Part shown: piece after piece, positions 24,019 through 33,255 of the stretch
How positions within the stretch are numbered: the first letter of the stretch is position 1
How the letters are laid out: the number at the start of each line of letters is the position of its first letter
NCBI RefSeq assembly: GCF_001269885.1
Contig: NZ_LHVH01000017.1
Location: 682,001-746,000 of the forward strand
Source: Pseudomonas kilonensis
Lineage (GTDB): Bacteria; Pseudomonadota; Gammaproteobacteria; Pseudomonadales; Pseudomonadaceae
Reading direction: 5' to 3'
Length of the DNA: 64,000 nt
Position numbers and translations under genes: made by a program
The notes under the pieces: generated by a model
What the model saw: the letters and a program-made list of their open reading frames with translations, nothing else
Databases searched by the model: none
What the model was told of the DNA's origin: nothing

Positions 24019-24144
24019 TGTGGCGAGGGGATTTATCCCCGCTGGGTTGCGAAGCAGCCCCATGATTCATCAGCCACTGTGTTGTGTCAGGCAGGACGCA
24101 GGGGGTTGCTGCGCAACCCAGCGGGGATAAATCCCCTCGCCACA
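24019..24144. repeat. Inverted repeat of a second dispersed family (GTGGCGAGGGGATTTATCCC type)
   Basis: TGTGGCGAGGGGATTTATCC and its inverse GGATAAATCCCCTCGCCACA enclose about 70 bp. The arms continue as CCCGCTGGGTTGCG and CGCAACCCAGCGGG. This sequence differs from the REP family elsewhere in the window and abuts the toxin gene's 3' end. Confidence 0.85.
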
Positions 24145-24159
24145 GGATCGCATGAAGTC

Positions 24160-24576
24160 TCAGGATGGATCTGACCACGGGTTGAGCACCGCCACGCCGC
24201 TGCTTTGAAAATCACTCACGTTGCGGGTCACCACGGTCAACCCATGGACGAGGGCGGTGGCGGCGATCAACGCATCGCATTCATTACTGTGGTCAGGCAC
24301 ATGCAGGCGAGCGCAACGCAGTGCGACGGCACGGTCCACGGCCAGGATCCGGCCGGCAAAGGCAGGCATCACGTGATTATCCAGCCAGGCCCGCAGGCGA
24401 CTGCCCTGCGTCGGGTCCTTGCGTTCGAAGCGCAGCACGCCGGTTTCCAGTTCCAGTACGGTGATCGCCGAGACGTACAGGCTGGGAGCAGGGACGCTGC
24501 GCGCCCAGGCTTGGACGTTTTTGTCTGCCTGGGGTTTGCGCAGTTCCGAGATGACATTGGTATCGAGTAGAAACAT
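24160..24576 (-). CDS. vapC: PIN-domain toxin, VapC family (138 aa)
   Basis: The start MFLLDTNVISELRKPQADKN has the first acidic residue of the PIN nuclease site (Asp 5), followed by ELETGVLRFERKDP (Glu), DHSNECDALIAATALVHGL (Glu/Asp) and VTRNVSDF. These are the metal-binding residues of VapC RNases, which cleave specific RNAs such as initiator tRNA or rRNA loops. The ATG directly abuts the stop of the upstream antitoxin gene (TGAATG), the standard toxin-antitoxin layout. Its target RNA cannot be predicted. The 3' end is next to a dispersed inverted repeat. Confidence 0.9.
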   Translation of the reverse strand: MFLLDTNVISELRKPQADKNVQAWARSVPAPSLYVSAITVLELETGVLRFERKDPTQGSRLRAWLDNHVMPAFAGRILAVDRAVALRCARLHVPDHSNECDALIAATALVHGLTVVTRNVSDFQSSGVAVLNPWSDPS

Positions 24577-24831
24577 TCAGGACAAGTCCACCGAGCGGGG
24601 GGCGATGACGGCGCGCTCGGTATCGAAGTCGATGTCCGGCGCATTGGGCATGACCAGCAACTCGACAATGCTGGTGCCAATGCCGGTCAGTTTCTGGTAC
24701 TCCTCAATGCTTAGCAGTACATGGGCTGGCTTGCCACGGTCGGTGATGATCACCGGCCCTTCACGGGTGGCTTTTTTGGCACCACTTGTGTCGTGGTTGA
24801 ATTCGCGGCTGGAGATGGTGGTGATGGACAT
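24577..24831 (-). CDS. Phd/YefM-family antitoxin (84 aa)
   Basis: The N-terminus MSITTISSREFNHDTSGAKK and the segment EGPVIITDRGKPAHVLLSIE are the Phd/YefM DNA-binding fold. The remainder (about residues 46-84) is the extended part that wraps and blocks the toxin. Such antitoxins also repress their own promoter. The gene precedes vapC with no gap, so the pair is a type II module. It stands between ccoG and ccoP1, interrupting what is otherwise a cbb3 oxidase region. Confidence 0.9.
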   Translation of the reverse strand: MSITTISSREFNHDTSGAKKATREGPVIITDRGKPAHVLLSIEEYQKLTGIGTSIVELLVMPNAPDIDFDTERAVIAPRSVDLS

Positions 24832-24921
24832 GGAAGCGTCCTCGTTTGAACTTGAATGTAGGCACGTTACTACCAGGGTGGTTGGCCGGCAAGCGAAACA
24901 GATTTACCCAGGTTTTTCGGC

Positions 24922-24963
24922 CGGTAACAAAAAGGCCCCGCCAATCAGATTGGCGGGGCCTTT
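24922..24963 (-). terminator. Strong intrinsic terminator after ccoP1
   Basis: GGCCCCGCCAATC-TGATTGGCGGGGCC is followed on the minus strand by TTTTTG. It starts about 20 bp after the ccoP1 stop and also carries a short T-run in the other direction. Confidence 0.92.
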
Positions 24964-24982
24964 GGTGCATCAGCTACTTGTC

Positions 24983-25966
24983 TTACTGGGCGTCAGCGGC
25001 CGGAGCCTTTTCGCCGTGAGACAGGCTGTAGACATAGGCCGCCAGCAGGTGGACCTTGTCGTTGCCTTGCAAGTCGGCCTGGGCCGGCATTTGGCCCTGG
25101 CGCCCGTAGCGGATGGTCTGCTGCAGTTGAGCGAAGCTCGAACCGTAGATGAAGCCGGCCGGATGCGTCAGGTCAGGTGCGCCCATGGCAGGCGTGCCCT
25201 TGCCAGCTGGACCGTGGCAGGCCACGCAGTTGGCGGCGAACAGTTTCTGGCCGTTGGCCGGATCGGCCTTGGCGCCTTCCGGCAGCTTGCGACCGTGCAG
25301 GCTGGTCACCAGGTAGGAAGCCACGTCAGCGACGCCTTGCTCGCCAACCACGGCAGCCCAGCCCGGCATCACGGCGTGACGACCGCCCATGATGGTGGTC
25401 TTGATGGTTTCCGGCTCACCGCCCCAGCGCCAATCGGCATCGGTCAGGTTAGGGAAGCCATAGGCACCCTTGGCGTCGGAACCGTGGCAGACCGAGCAGT
25501 TGGAGGCGAACAGGCGGCCACCCATCTTCAAGGCTTGCGGGTCCTTGGCGACTTCTTCAATCGGCATCGACGCGAACTTGGCGAAGATCGGACCAAACTT
25601 GGCGTCCGAACGAGCCATTTCCTTTTCCCACTCGTGAACGCCGGTCCAGCCGGTCTGGCCATTGGCGAAAGGGGTCTGCTTTTCGGTGTCCAGGTAGTTA
25701 TACCCTGGCAGCAGGCCTTTCCAGTTGCCCAGGCCCGGGTAGAGCACCAGGTAACCGAGGGCGAAGACAATGGTGCCCACGAACAACATGAACCACCATT
25801 TCGGCAGTGGGTTGTCGTACTCTTCGATGCCATCGAACGAGTGACCAACAGTCTCGTCCGTTTGTTCGGCGCGCTGGCCCTTACGGGTCGACAGCAGCAG
25901 CCAGGTCAGGGCGAAGATCGTACCCAGGCTGAGGACTGTGACGTACAGACTCCAGAACGTAGTCAT
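24983..25966 (-). CDS. ccoP1: cbb3-type cytochrome c oxidase subunit III, first copy (di-haem cytochrome c), 327 aa
   Basis: Two membrane helices near the N-terminus ([16 protein letters not shown] and [20 protein letters not shown]) anchor the protein. The periplasmic part has two haem c sites, CSVCH and CVACH, with distal methionines in MPGWAAVV and MPAQADLQ. CcoP passes electrons from the periplasmic cytochrome c to CcoO and CcoN. The start overlaps the ccoQ1 stop by 4 bp (ATGA). The loop after [19 protein letters not shown] is longer than in the second copy. A strong terminator ends the operon. Confidence 0.96.
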   Translation of the reverse strand: MTTFWSLYVTVLSLGTIFALTWLLLSTRKGQRAEQTDETVGHSFDGIEEYDNPLPKWWFMLFVGTIVFALGYLVLYPGLGNWKGLLPGYNYLDTEKQTPFANGQTGWTGVHEWEKEMARSDAKFGPIFAKFASMPIEEVAKDPQALKMGGRLFASNCSVCHGSDAKGAYGFPNLTDADWRWGGEPETIKTTIMGGRHAVMPGWAAVVGEQGVADVASYLVTSLHGRKLPEGAKADPANGQKLFAANCVACHGPAGKGTPAMGAPDLTHPAGFIYGSSFAQLQQTIRYGRQGQMPAQADLQGNDKVHLLAAYVYSLSHGEKAPAADAQ

Positions 25967-26148
25967 TCTTTGTTACTCCTAGAAGCTTGCTCGACGTGCT
26001 TGATGGCTTCGGGATCATCCGCGAACGGCAGCAAGGTCGCGTCTTCGAACTCCGACTTGCGCTTGGGGCTGAACACCCACAGGGCCAGACCGATAAAGGC
26101 CACCATCACGACGACAGTGCCCAGGCCGCGAATCATCCCGATATCCAT
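25963..26148 (-). CDS. ccoQ1: cbb3-type oxidase subunit CcoQ, first copy (61 aa)
   Basis: [20 protein letters not shown] starts a single membrane helix, followed by a cytosolic tail with the [20 protein letters not shown] motif. CcoQ is small, lacks cofactors and stabilises the cbb3 complex. It overlaps ccoP1 by 4 bp and begins 6 bp after ccoO1 ends. The tail after FADD is variable between the two copies here. Confidence 0.94.
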   Translation of the reverse strand: MDIGMIRGLGTVVVMVAFIGLALWVFSPKRKSEFEDATLLPFADDPEAIKHVEQASRSNKE

Positions 26149-26154
26149 AAAGAA

Positions 26155-26763
26155 TCACCGTTTGCTTTTGATGATGGTGCCCAGGCCTTGCAGATAGGCC
26201 ACCAGCGCGTCCATTTCAGTCTTGCCCTTGACGGCATCCTTGGCACCGGCGATGTCTTCGTCGGTGTAAGGCACGCCCAGGGTGCGCAGGACTTCCATTT
26301 TCTTGGCGGTGTCTTTGCCGTCGAGCTTGTTTTCTACGAGGAACGGGTAAGCCGGCATTTTCGACTCAGGCACTACGTTGCGCGGGTTGTACAGGTGCGC
26401 ACGCTGCCAGTCGTCGGAGTAGCGGCCGCCAACGCGGGCCAGGTCCGGACCGGTACGCTTGGAACCCCACAGGAACGGGTGGTCCCAGACGCTTTCACCG
26501 GCGACCGAGTAGTGGCCGTAGCGTTCGGTTTCTGCGCGAAACGGACGGATCATCTGCGAGTGGCAGCCGACACAGCCGTTGGCGATGTAGACGTCGCGAC
26601 CTTCCAGCTCAAGGGCGGTGCGCGGCTTCATGCCTTCGACCGGCTTGTTGGTCACGTCCTGGAAAAACAGCGGAACGATCTGGGTCAGGCCGCCGATGCT
26701 CACGGCGATGACCATGAAGAAGGCCAGCAGGCCGATATTCTTCTCTACTGTTTCGTGCTTCAT
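26155..26763 (-). CDS. ccoO1: cbb3-type oxidase subunit II, first copy (mono-haem cytochrome c), 202 aa
   Basis: [20 protein letters not shown] begins the N-terminal membrane anchor. The haem c site is [13 protein letters not shown], with the axial methionine likely in [10 protein letters not shown]. The length fits CcoO. It overlaps ccoN1 by one base and receives electrons from CcoP for the binuclear centre in CcoN. The sequence is very close to the second copy in this window, diverging mainly at the C-terminal third. Confidence 0.96.
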   Translation of the reverse strand: MKHETVEKNIGLLAFFMVIAVSIGGLTQIVPLFFQDVTNKPVEGMKPRTALELEGRDVYIANGCVGCHSQMIRPFRAETERYGHYSVAGESVWDHPFLWGSKRTGPDLARVGGRYSDDWQRAHLYNPRNVVPESKMPAYPFLVENKLDGKDTAKKMEVLRTLGVPYTDEDIAGAKDAVKGKTEMDALVAYLQGLGTIIKSKR

Positions 26764-28205
26764 CAGTGAGCTCCAACTACGGCGATCTTGGCGGCGGCTT
26801 CAGCTTCAGCCGGGTCAGAGGCACGAACGGTGCGGTACACGTTGTAGGCCATGAACAGCATGCCGCTGGCGAAGAACGCGCCGCCCAGGGCACGAACGAT
26901 GAAACCAGGATGGCTGGCTTGCAGCGCTTCGACGAACGAGTAGGTCAGGGTGCCGTCGTCGTTGATTGCACGCCACATCAGGCCCTGGGTGATGCCGTTG
27001 ACCCACATCGAGGCGATGTAGAGCACAGTGCCGATGGTCGCGAGCCAGAAGTGCGCGTTGATCAGGCCGGTGCTGTGCATCTGCGCACGACCGAACAGTT
27101 TCGGGATCATGTGGTAGATGGCGCCGATGGAGATCATTGCCACCCAGCCGAGCGCACCGGCGTGTACGTGGCCGATGGTCCAGTCGGTGTAGTGGCTCAG
27201 GGAGTTGACGGTCTTGATGGCCATCATCGGGCCTTCGAAGGTCGACATGCCGTAGAACGCCAGCGATACCACCAGAAAGCGCAGGATCGGGTCGGTGCGC
27301 AGCTTATGCCAGGCCCCCGACAGGGTCATCATGCCGTTGATCATGCCGCCCCAGCTTGGCGCCAGCAGGATGATCGACATCGCCATGCCCAGGGACTGCG
27401 CCCAATCCGGCAGTGCGGTGTAGTGCAGGTGGTGCGGACCGGCCCAGATGTACAGGGTGATCAGCGCCCAGAAGTGGACGATGGACAGGCGATAGGAATA
27501 GATCGGACGCTCGGCCTGTTTCGGCACGAAGTAGTACATCATCCCCAGGAAGCCCGTGGTCAGGAAGAAGCCCACGGCGTTGTGGCCGTACCACCACTGG
27601 ATCATCGCATCGGTCGCGCCCGAGTAGGCCGAGTACGACTTGAAGAAGCTGACCGGCAGGGAAGCGTGGTTGACGATGTGCAGCATGGCGGTCACGACGA
27701 TGAATGCACCGTAGAACCAGTTACCGACGTAGATGTGCTTGGTCTTGCGCTTGACGATGGTGCCGAAGAACACCAGGCCGTAGGTCACCCAGACGATGGC
27801 CAGCAGGATAGCCAGGGGCCATTCCAGTTCCGCGTATTCCTTGGTGGTGGTGAAACCCATTGGCAAGGTCACGATCGCACCCACGATGACCGCTTGCCAG
27901 CCCCAGAAGGTAAAGGCGGCGAGGCCGTCGGAGATCAGTCGCGTTTGGCAGGTTCGCTGCACGACGTAGTAAGAAGTGGCAAACAATGCACAACCACCGA
28001 AGGCGAAGATCACCAGGTTGGTGTGCAGCGGGCGCAGGCGTCCAAATGTCGTCCATGGCAGATCGAAGTTCAACTCCGGCCAGACCAGTTGCGAGGCGAT
28101 GAAGACACCGAGCCCCATGCCAAGGATCCCCCAGACCACCGTCATGATGGCGAACTGGCGGACTACCTTATAGTTATAAGCAGTCGGACTGATTGCTGTG
28201 CTCAT
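26763..28205 (-). CDS. ccoN1: cbb3-type cytochrome c oxidase subunit I, first copy (480 aa)
   Basis: The catalytic haem-copper subunit, with about twelve membrane helices. Haem and CuB ligand histidines lie in [46 protein letters not shown] and [14 protein letters not shown]. CcoN reduces oxygen to water and pumps protons with high oxygen affinity. The N-terminus [20 protein letters not shown] matches Pseudomonas CcoN. It heads the ccoN1-O1-Q1-P1 operon. A weak Anr-like site lies 85 bp upstream; in Pseudomonas the first copy is often constitutive. Confidence 0.97.
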   Translation of the reverse strand: MSTAISPTAYNYKVVRQFAIMTVVWGILGMGLGVFIASQLVWPELNFDLPWTTFGRLRPLHTNLVIFAFGGCALFATSYYVVQRTCQTRLISDGLAAFTFWGWQAVIVGAIVTLPMGFTTTKEYAELEWPLAILLAIVWVTYGLVFFGTIVKRKTKHIYVGNWFYGAFIVVTAMLHIVNHASLPVSFFKSYSAYSGATDAMIQWWYGHNAVGFFLTTGFLGMMYYFVPKQAERPIYSYRLSIVHFWALITLYIWAGPHHLHYTALPDWAQSLGMAMSIILLAPSWGGMINGMMTLSGAWHKLRTDPILRFLVVSLAFYGMSTFEGPMMAIKTVNSLSHYTDWTIGHVHAGALGWVAMISIGAIYHMIPKLFGRAQMHSTGLINAHFWLATIGTVLYIASMWVNGITQGLMWRAINDDGTLTYSFVEALQASHPGFIVRALGGAFFASGMLFMAYNVYRTVRASDPAEAEAAAKIAVVGAH

Positions 28206-28289
28206 TCTAAGGTTCCACGGTTTGGGTGTTTTATTAGGATAAAAATCGGTCGCAAGTATGGAGAAAGCGGGGGGTCATTGCAACGCGCC

Positions 28290-28303
28290 ATGACCTGCGT
28301 CAA
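28290..28303 (-). promoter_or_regulatory. Weak Anr-like site upstream of ccoN1
   Basis: The minus strand reads TTGACGCAGGTCAT. The first half-site is good and the second has a mismatch at its end. It lies 85 bp from the ccoN1 start. Anr control here is uncertain. Confidence 0.4.
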
Positions 28304-28644
28304 TGCTTTCCAAAGCTGATTCTGCGGCCTTTCCATGTTCCGTGTAGGGACAAAAATGGCCCACGGCAAAATGTCGCAACGAAGGAACGAGGCGAGGGGG
28401 TCAGGTCGGTTGTAACGGGGTGTGTTCAAACACAGCGTTCGGGTGATGCCAGGCAACTGTCGCAACAGCCGGTATTCACCAGCCTTTGCGGCCTTTTTGA
28501 CGAACGATTGTCGAACGCATCGGGTCGGGTCGACCTGAAACCGGCAGTCGCCAGTGCACGCAAAGGCAAGCTTAGACCCGATTCAGGGGAACCGAAAGAA
28601 AGACTATGGGAGGGTGCGACAATGCGTCGCGCAGGGACACGGAG

Positions 28645-28670
28645 CAGCCGCATCCAGACGGATGCGGCTG
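28645..28670. terminator. Hairpin downstream of ccoP2
   Basis: CAGCCGCATCC and GGATGCGGCTG form a perfect 11-bp stem with a 4-nt loop, 17 bp after the ccoP2 stop. No T-run follows, so it may stabilise the mRNA end or need Rho. Confidence 0.5.
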
Positions 28671-28686
28671 TTCACGCGGTCAAGAT

Positions 28687-29640
28687 TTATTCGCTTTTGT
28701 GTTCGGCTTGCAGGCGCTCGGCACCGGCAGTGTGGGACAGGCTGTAGACGTAGGCAGCAAGCAGTTGCACCTTGTCGTTGCCCAGCAACTCATTCTGCGC
28801 CGGCATGTGGCCCTGGCGACCATGGCGAATGGTCTGCTGCAACTGTGCCAGGCTGGTGCCGTAGATGAAGCCGGCCGGTTGCGTCAGGTTCGGCGCGCCC
28901 ATGGCTTCGGTCCCCTGGCCGGTGGCGCCGTGGCAGGCGACGCAGGTGGTGTTGAAGGCCTGCTGGCCGGCTTGCAGGTCGGCACCGCTGTCCGCCGGCA
29001 GAGGCAGGCCGGCCAAGTCGTGGCGTACATACGCGGCCACGTTCTTGACCCCGGCCTCGCCCAGCACTTCACCCCAGGCCGGCATCGCCGCCATGCGGCC
29101 ACCCAGGATGGTGGCCTTGATGGTGTCGGCAGCGCCGCCCCAGCGCCAGTTGCTGTCGGCCAGGTTCGGGAAGCCGAAGGCACCCTTGGCATCCGAGCCG
29201 TGGCAGACCGAGCAGTTGGAGGCGAACAGGCGGCCACCCATCTTCAAGGCTTGTGGGTCCTTGGCCACTTCCTCCACGGGCATGGCGGCGAATTTGGCGA
29301 AGATCGGCCCGAACTTGGCGTCGGCCTTGGCCATTTCCTTTTCCCACTCATGGGCGCCGGTCCAGCCGTTGTCGTAACCTGGCAGGATGCCTTTCCAGTT
29401 GCCCAGGCCCGGATAGAGGACCAGGTAGCCGACGGAAAACACCAGGGTGCCGGCGAACAACAGGAACCACCACTGCGGCAGCGGATTGTCGTACTCCTCG
29501 ATGCCGTCGAAGCTGTGGCCCATGGTCTGGTCGACGCTGCCCTTGGTCTCGCCCTTGCGGGTGCCGATCAGCAGCCACGTCAGGCCGATGAGGCTGCCGA
29601 TGGTCAGTACGCAGATCCACGTACTCCAGAAGGTGGTCAT
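28687..29640 (-). CDS. ccoP2: cbb3-type cytochrome c oxidase subunit III, second copy (di-haem cytochrome c), 317 aa
   Basis: The layout equals the first copy: two N-terminal membrane helices, then haem sites CSVCH and CVACH and a C-terminal [13 protein letters not shown]. The loop after the second helix is about 14 residues shorter ([16 protein letters not shown]), the clearest structural difference between copies. It overlaps the ccoQ2 stop by 4 bp. In Pseudomonas the second cbb3 operon is the one strongly induced at low oxygen by Anr, which fits the consensus box upstream of ccoN2. Confidence 0.96.
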   Translation of the reverse strand: MTTFWSTWICVLTIGSLIGLTWLLIGTRKGETKGSVDQTMGHSFDGIEEYDNPLPQWWFLLFAGTLVFSVGYLVLYPGLGNWKGILPGYDNGWTGAHEWEKEMAKADAKFGPIFAKFAAMPVEEVAKDPQALKMGGRLFASNCSVCHGSDAKGAFGFPNLADSNWRWGGAADTIKATILGGRMAAMPAWGEVLGEAGVKNVAAYVRHDLAGLPLPADSGADLQAGQQAFNTTCVACHGATGQGTEAMGAPNLTQPAGFIYGTSLAQLQQTIRHGRQGHMPAQNELLGNDKVQLLAAYVYSLSHTAGAERLQAEHKSE

Positions 29641-29840
29641 GGCCGGGTACTCCTTGTTGCAGGGTCTTGGGGGGTGGCGGTGTCAGCGGGTGGCTCGTCG
29701 GCGAACGGCAGCAGGCGCGCTTCGGCGAACTCTGGACGACGTTTGCTGCTGAATACCCACAGGGTCAGGCCGATGAAGGCGATGAACACCACGACCGTGC
29801 CCAGGCCGCGGATCATTCCAGTACTCATTTCAAGAACCAT
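29637..29840 (-). CDS. ccoQ2: cbb3-type oxidase subunit CcoQ, second copy (67 aa)
   Basis: One membrane helix ([19 protein letters not shown]) is followed by [20 protein letters not shown] and a Thr/Pro-rich tail. AGAGGTGAGCC favours the ATG at 29840; an internal ATG at 29828 (MSTGMIRG) aligns with the first copy's start. It lies between ccoO2 (3 bp gap) and ccoP2 (4 bp overlap). Confidence 0.93.
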   Translation of the reverse strand: MVLEMSTGMIRGLGTVVVFIAFIGLTLWVFSSKRRPEFAEARLLPFADEPPADTATPQDPATRSTRP

Positions 29841-29843
29841 GGC

Positions 29844-30452
29844 TCACCTCTTGCTCTTGATGGCAGTGCCGAGCACTTGCAGGTAGGCCACCAGCGCGTC
29901 CATTTCGGTTTTGCCCTTGAGCGAGGCCACGCTGTTGGTGATGTCGTCGTCGCTGTACGGCACGCCCAGGGTGCGCATGGCGCGCAGCTTGCCTTCGGTA
30001 TGGCTGCTGTCCACCGCTTGGGTCACCAGCCACGGGTAGGCGGGCATTTTCGACTCGGGCACGACGTTGCGCGGGTTGTACAAGTGGGCGCGGTGCCAAT
30101 CATCGGAGTAGCGCGCGCCGACCCGTGCCAGGTCCGGCCCGGTACGCTTGGAGCCCCACAGGAATGGGTGGTCCCAGACGCTTTCGCCGGCGACGGAGTA
30201 GTGGCCGTAGCGCTCGGTCTCGGCGCGGAACGGACGAATCATCTGCGAATGGCAGCCGACGCAGCCTTCACGGATGTAGATGTCGCGGCCTTCCAGTTGC
30301 AGGGCGGTGTAGGGCTTCATGCCGTCCACGGGCTTGTTGGTCACGTCCTGGAAGAACAGCGGCACGATCTGGGTCAGGCCGCCAATGCTCACGGCAAGGA
30401 CCATCAGCAGCATCAGCAGGCCGACGTTTTTTTCGATTGTTTCGTGTTTCAT
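29844..30452 (-). CDS. ccoO2: cbb3-type oxidase subunit II, second copy (mono-haem cytochrome c), 202 aa
   Basis: The protein has the same length as the first copy, with the anchor [20 protein letters not shown] and haem site [14 protein letters not shown] block of about 60 residues around the haem is nearly identical to CcoO1, while the region [20 protein letters not shown] differs. This suggests duplication with later divergence or gene conversion. It starts 10 bp after ccoN2 and is translated from the same mRNA. Confidence 0.96.
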   Translation of the reverse strand: MKHETIEKNVGLLMLLMVLAVSIGGLTQIVPLFFQDVTNKPVDGMKPYTALQLEGRDIYIREGCVGCHSQMIRPFRAETERYGHYSVAGESVWDHPFLWGSKRTGPDLARVGARYSDDWHRAHLYNPRNVVPESKMPAYPWLVTQAVDSSHTEGKLRAMRTLGVPYSDDDITNSVASLKGKTEMDALVAYLQVLGTAIKSKR

Positions 30453-30462
30453 GGTGGACTCC

Positions 30463-31887
30463 TCAGGCCATCTGCGCGGCAGCGGCGGCTTCGGCAGGCT
30501 GGTAGGCCCGCACGGTGCGCCAGGTGTTGTAGGCCATCAACAGCATGCCGAGGAGGAAGATCGCCCCGCCCGCCAGCCGCACGACGAAGCCTGGGTGGCT
30601 GGCCACCAGGGTTTCGACGAAGGAGTAGGTGAGCGTGCCGTCCTCGTTCACCGCACGCCACATCAGGCCCTGGGCGATGCCGTTGACCCACATCGAGGCG
30701 ATGTACAGCACGGTGCCGATGGTCGCGAGCCAGAAGTGCGCGTTGATCAGGCCGATGCTGTGCATCTGTGGCCGGCCGAAGACCTTCGGGATCATGTGGT
30801 ACAGCGCACCGATGGAAATCATCGCCACCCAGCCGAGCGCGCCGGCATGGACGTGGCCGATGGTCCAGTCGGTGTAGTGGGAGAGGGCGTTGACGGTCTT
30901 GATCGCCATCATCGGACCTTCGAAGGTCGACATGCCGTAGAACGCCAGGGACACCACCAGGAACCGCAGGATCGGGTCGCTGCGCAACTTATGCCAGGCA
31001 CCCGACAGGGTCATCATGCCGTTGATCATGCCGCCCCAGCTTGGCGCCAGCAGGATCAGCGACATCACCATGCCCAGGGACTGTGCCCAGTCCGGCAGCG
31101 CGGTGTAGTGCAAGTGGTGAGGGCCGGCCCAGATGTACAGGGTGATCAGCGCCCAGAAGTGCACGATGGACAAGCGATAGGAATACACCGGGCGCTCGGC
31201 CTGCTTCGGCACGAAGTAGTACATCATCCCCAGGAAGCCTGCGGTGAGGAAGAAGCCCACGGCGTTGTGGCCGTACCACCATTGCACCATCGCATCCGTG
31301 GCCCCGGCGTACACCGAGTAGGATTTGGTGAAACTCACCGGCAGTTCCAGGTTGTTGACGATGTGCAGGATCGCCACGGTCAGGATGAACCCGCCGAAGA
31401 ACCAGTTACCGACGTAGATGTGCTTGGTGTTGCGCTTGGCCACGGTGCCGAAGAACACGATGGCGTAGGCAACCCAGACGATGGTGATCAGGATGTCGAT
31501 CGGCCACTCCAGTTCGGCGTATTCCTTGGAGCTGGTGTAGCCCAGTGGCAGGCTGATGGCCGCCAGCAGGATCACCAGTTGCCAGCCCCAGAAGCAGAAC
31601 GCGGCGATTTTCGGCGCGAACAGCTGGGTCTGGCAGGTGCGTTGCACCGAATAGAACGAACTGGCAAACAACGCGCAGCCGCCGAAGGCGAAGATCACCG
31701 CGTTGGTGTGCAGCGGGCGCAGGCGGCCGAAGCTGGTCCATGGCAAATCGAAGTTGAGTTGTGGCCAGACCAATTGGGCGGCGAGAAAAACCCCGAGCCC
31801 CATGCCGACGATGCCCCACACCACCGTCATAATGGCGAATTGGCGGACCACCTTGTAGTTGTAGGCGGTACTGATAGAAGTGTTCAT
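30463..31887 (-). CDS. ccoN2: cbb3-type cytochrome c oxidase subunit I, second copy (474 aa)
   Basis: Catalytic subunit with the same histidine-bearing motifs as CcoN1 ([53 protein letters not shown]). It heads the second operon and diverges from the hydrolase gene across a 95-bp gap. The consensus Anr box for this operon is not in that gap but 121 bp upstream of the start, inside the hydrolase frame. Low-oxygen induction is expected from that box and from what is known of Pseudomonas cbb3-2. Confidence 0.97.
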   Translation of the reverse strand: MNTSISTAYNYKVVRQFAIMTVVWGIVGMGLGVFLAAQLVWPQLNFDLPWTSFGRLRPLHTNAVIFAFGGCALFASSFYSVQRTCQTQLFAPKIAAFCFWGWQLVILLAAISLPLGYTSSKEYAELEWPIDILITIVWVAYAIVFFGTVAKRNTKHIYVGNWFFGGFILTVAILHIVNNLELPVSFTKSYSVYAGATDAMVQWWYGHNAVGFFLTAGFLGMMYYFVPKQAERPVYSYRLSIVHFWALITLYIWAGPHHLHYTALPDWAQSLGMVMSLILLAPSWGGMINGMMTLSGAWHKLRSDPILRFLVVSLAFYGMSTFEGPMMAIKTVNALSHYTDWTIGHVHAGALGWVAMISIGALYHMIPKVFGRPQMHSIGLINAHFWLATIGTVLYIASMWVNGIAQGLMWRAVNEDGTLTYSFVETLVASHPGFVVRLAGGAIFLLGMLLMAYNTWRTVRAYQPAEAAAAAQMA

Positions 31888-31982
31888 GGTTCCCCATCCA
31901 CGGTTCAGCCGAAGTAGCGCCTGCGCAAGGCAGTGCGGCGTTCTTCGCCTGGAGTTATAGGCAGACTAAAAGCGAGGTCAGC

Positions 31983-32672
31983 ATGGACAAACAGCACAAG
32001 GCCAGTATTGACGGGGATCAATGGGCGCGATGTGTAGCCGAACACGGCTGGTTATGGACAGCCGGGCAATCGGTCGCCAGCGCCAAGGCGCCAACCCTGA
32101 TCCTGGCCCATGGTGCCGGAGCGCCAATGGACAGTGGCTTTATGGAGCAAATGGCCGCGCGCCTTGCCGCACAGGGCGTCAACGTGTTGCGCTTCGAGTT
32201 TCCCTACATGGCCCAGCGGCGCCTGGATGGGGGCAAGCGTCCACCCAACCCGGCGCCTAAGTTGCTGGAATACTGGCGTGAGGTGTACGCCACGGTGCGG
32301 CCTTATGTCGCTGGGCGGCTGGCCGTGGGGGGCAAATCCATGGGCGGGCGCATGGCGAGCCTGCTGGCCGATGAGCTGGGCGCCGATGCGCTGGTATGCC
32401 TGGGCTATCCCTTCTATGCAGTGGGCAAGCCGGAGAAACCGCGGGTCGAGCATCTGGCGGCGTTGAAAACCCGGACCTTGATCGTCCAGGGCGAGCGCGA
32501 TGCGTTGGGCAATCGGGAAGCGGTGCAGGGGTATGCCTTGTCACCGGATATTGAAGTGATGTGGTTGGCGGCGGGGGATCATGATTTGAAGCCGTTGAAG
32601 GCTTCGGGATTTAGTCATGAGCAGCATCTGGAGGCTGCTGCGGGAAAGGTGGCGGCGTTTCTTCAGGATTGA
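31983..32672 (+). CDS. Alpha/beta-hydrolase family protein (KANL3/Tex30-like), 229 aa
   Basis: The fold landmarks are AKAPTLILAHGAGAPMDSGF (oxyanion region), the nucleophile elbow GGKSMGGRMAS with the catalytic serine, and a late histidine in GDHDLKPLKASG. TLIVQGERDALGN holds the likely acid. This matches the dienelactone-hydrolase-like family found in many proteobacteria, whose substrate is not known. The first codons overlap a consensus Anr box that belongs to the divergent ccoN2 promoter. A start further downstream is therefore possible, although the N-terminal residues look coding. Confidence 0.85.
   Translation: MDKQHKASIDGDQWARCVAEHGWLWTAGQSVASAKAPTLILAHGAGAPMDSGFMEQMAARLAAQGVNVLRFEFPYMAQRRLDGGKRPPNPAPKLLEYWREVYATVRPYVAGRLAVGGKSMGGRMASLLADELGADALVCLGYPFYAVGKPEKPRVEHLAALKTRTLIVQGERDALGNREAVQGYALSPDIEVMWLAAGDHDLKPLKASGFSHEQHLEAAAGKVAAFLQD
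32008..32021 (-). promoter_or_regulatory. Consensus Anr box for ccoN2, inside the divergent hydrolase gene
   Basis: TTGACGGGGATCAA on the plus strand (TTGATCCCCGTCAA on the minus strand) fits the Anr consensus. It is 121 bp upstream of the ccoN2 start and within codons 9-13 of the hydrolase reading frame. Confidence 0.75.
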
Positions 32673-32692
32673 TAGCGTCTGTCCTGGCCTCT

Positions 32693-32770
32693 TCGCGAGC
32701 AAGCTCGCTCCCACACTGGATTTGCGGCGTTCACAAGCCCCTGTGGGAGCGAGCCTGCTCGCGATAGCGG
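32693..32770. repeat. REP pair, outward orientation
   Basis: TCGCGAGCAAGCTCGCTCCC is followed about 30 bp later by TGTGGGAGCGAGCCTGCTCG. It lies just after the hydrolase stop. Confidence 0.85.
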
Positions 32771-32814
32771 TCTGACAGTTGGCCAGGATGTTGTTGGCTG
32801 AGTACATATCCGTT

Positions 32815-33125
32815 GCTGCGGTCACGGCCACTTAGGGTTCCGCCCTGACGGCGGCTCACTTTTGAGAAGCCCGGGAGCCGGCCCAGTCAAAAGTAAGCAA
32901 AACGCTCTTGCCCCACCACTCGGTGCCTCGCCTAGGCTCGGCATGCCCTCTCTCCGGCATTGCTCCGTGGGCCGCCGCGAAGGGCCATCCATGGCCCAGC
33001 GCGGCTACCTCGGCATCCATGCCGAGGTGCCCACTACGCAATGCCTGCGTTCGGCCATCGTGGTTAACGGGGCGCCCGAGATCAACGTCCATCCCGAGGC
33101 GGCCTGATAGCCGACCTGGTTCTTG
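32815..33125. repeat. Probable dispersed non-coding repeat of Pseudomonas
   Basis: The block contains ACTTTTGA (32858-32865) and its inverse TCAAAAGT (32887-32894) around AAGCCCGGGAGCCGGCC, then a GC-rich body with several nested dyads such as CTCGGCAT/ATGCCGAG. From memory this is a common interspersed sequence in P. fluorescens-type genomes, often mis-annotated as small proteins. It shows open frames on both strands, none with a ribosome site. No gene is called. Confidence 0.45.
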
Positions 33126-33144
33126 GTGGGACCGCGTTTCCTCT

Positions 33145-33170
33145 GTGGGAGCGAGCCTGCTCGCGAAGGC
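33145..33170 (+). repeat. Single REP unit
   Basis: TGTGGGAGCGAGCCTGCTCG followed by CGAAGG, an isolated half of the REP pairs seen elsewhere. It lies just before the aer terminator. Confidence 0.8.
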
Positions 33171-33203
33171 GGGTTACGCGACGCTATTTTTTAAAATGGT
33201 AAT

Positions 33204-33238
33204 AAAAAACCCGGAAGCTTTCGCTGTCCGGGTTTTTT
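33204..33238 (-). terminator. Intrinsic terminator of aer
   Basis: CCCGGA and TCCGGG with flanking A6/T6 form a stem followed by TTTTTTATT on the minus strand, 18 bp after the aer stop. Confidence 0.9.
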
Positions 33239-33255
33239 GCTCAAGCCGACATCTA

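Larger units (their letters stand above)
28206..28686. other. Gap between the two ccoNOQP operons
   Basis: No gene is seen in 480 bp. It holds the upstream region of ccoN1 with an Anr-like site and, at its far end, a perfect hairpin beyond ccoP2. The middle part (28400-28620) is unassigned. Confidence 0.6.

Noticed and set aside
23900..24178. Open frames on both strands between ccoG and vapC
   Set aside because: They run through a dispersed inverted repeat and have no ribosome site or motif.
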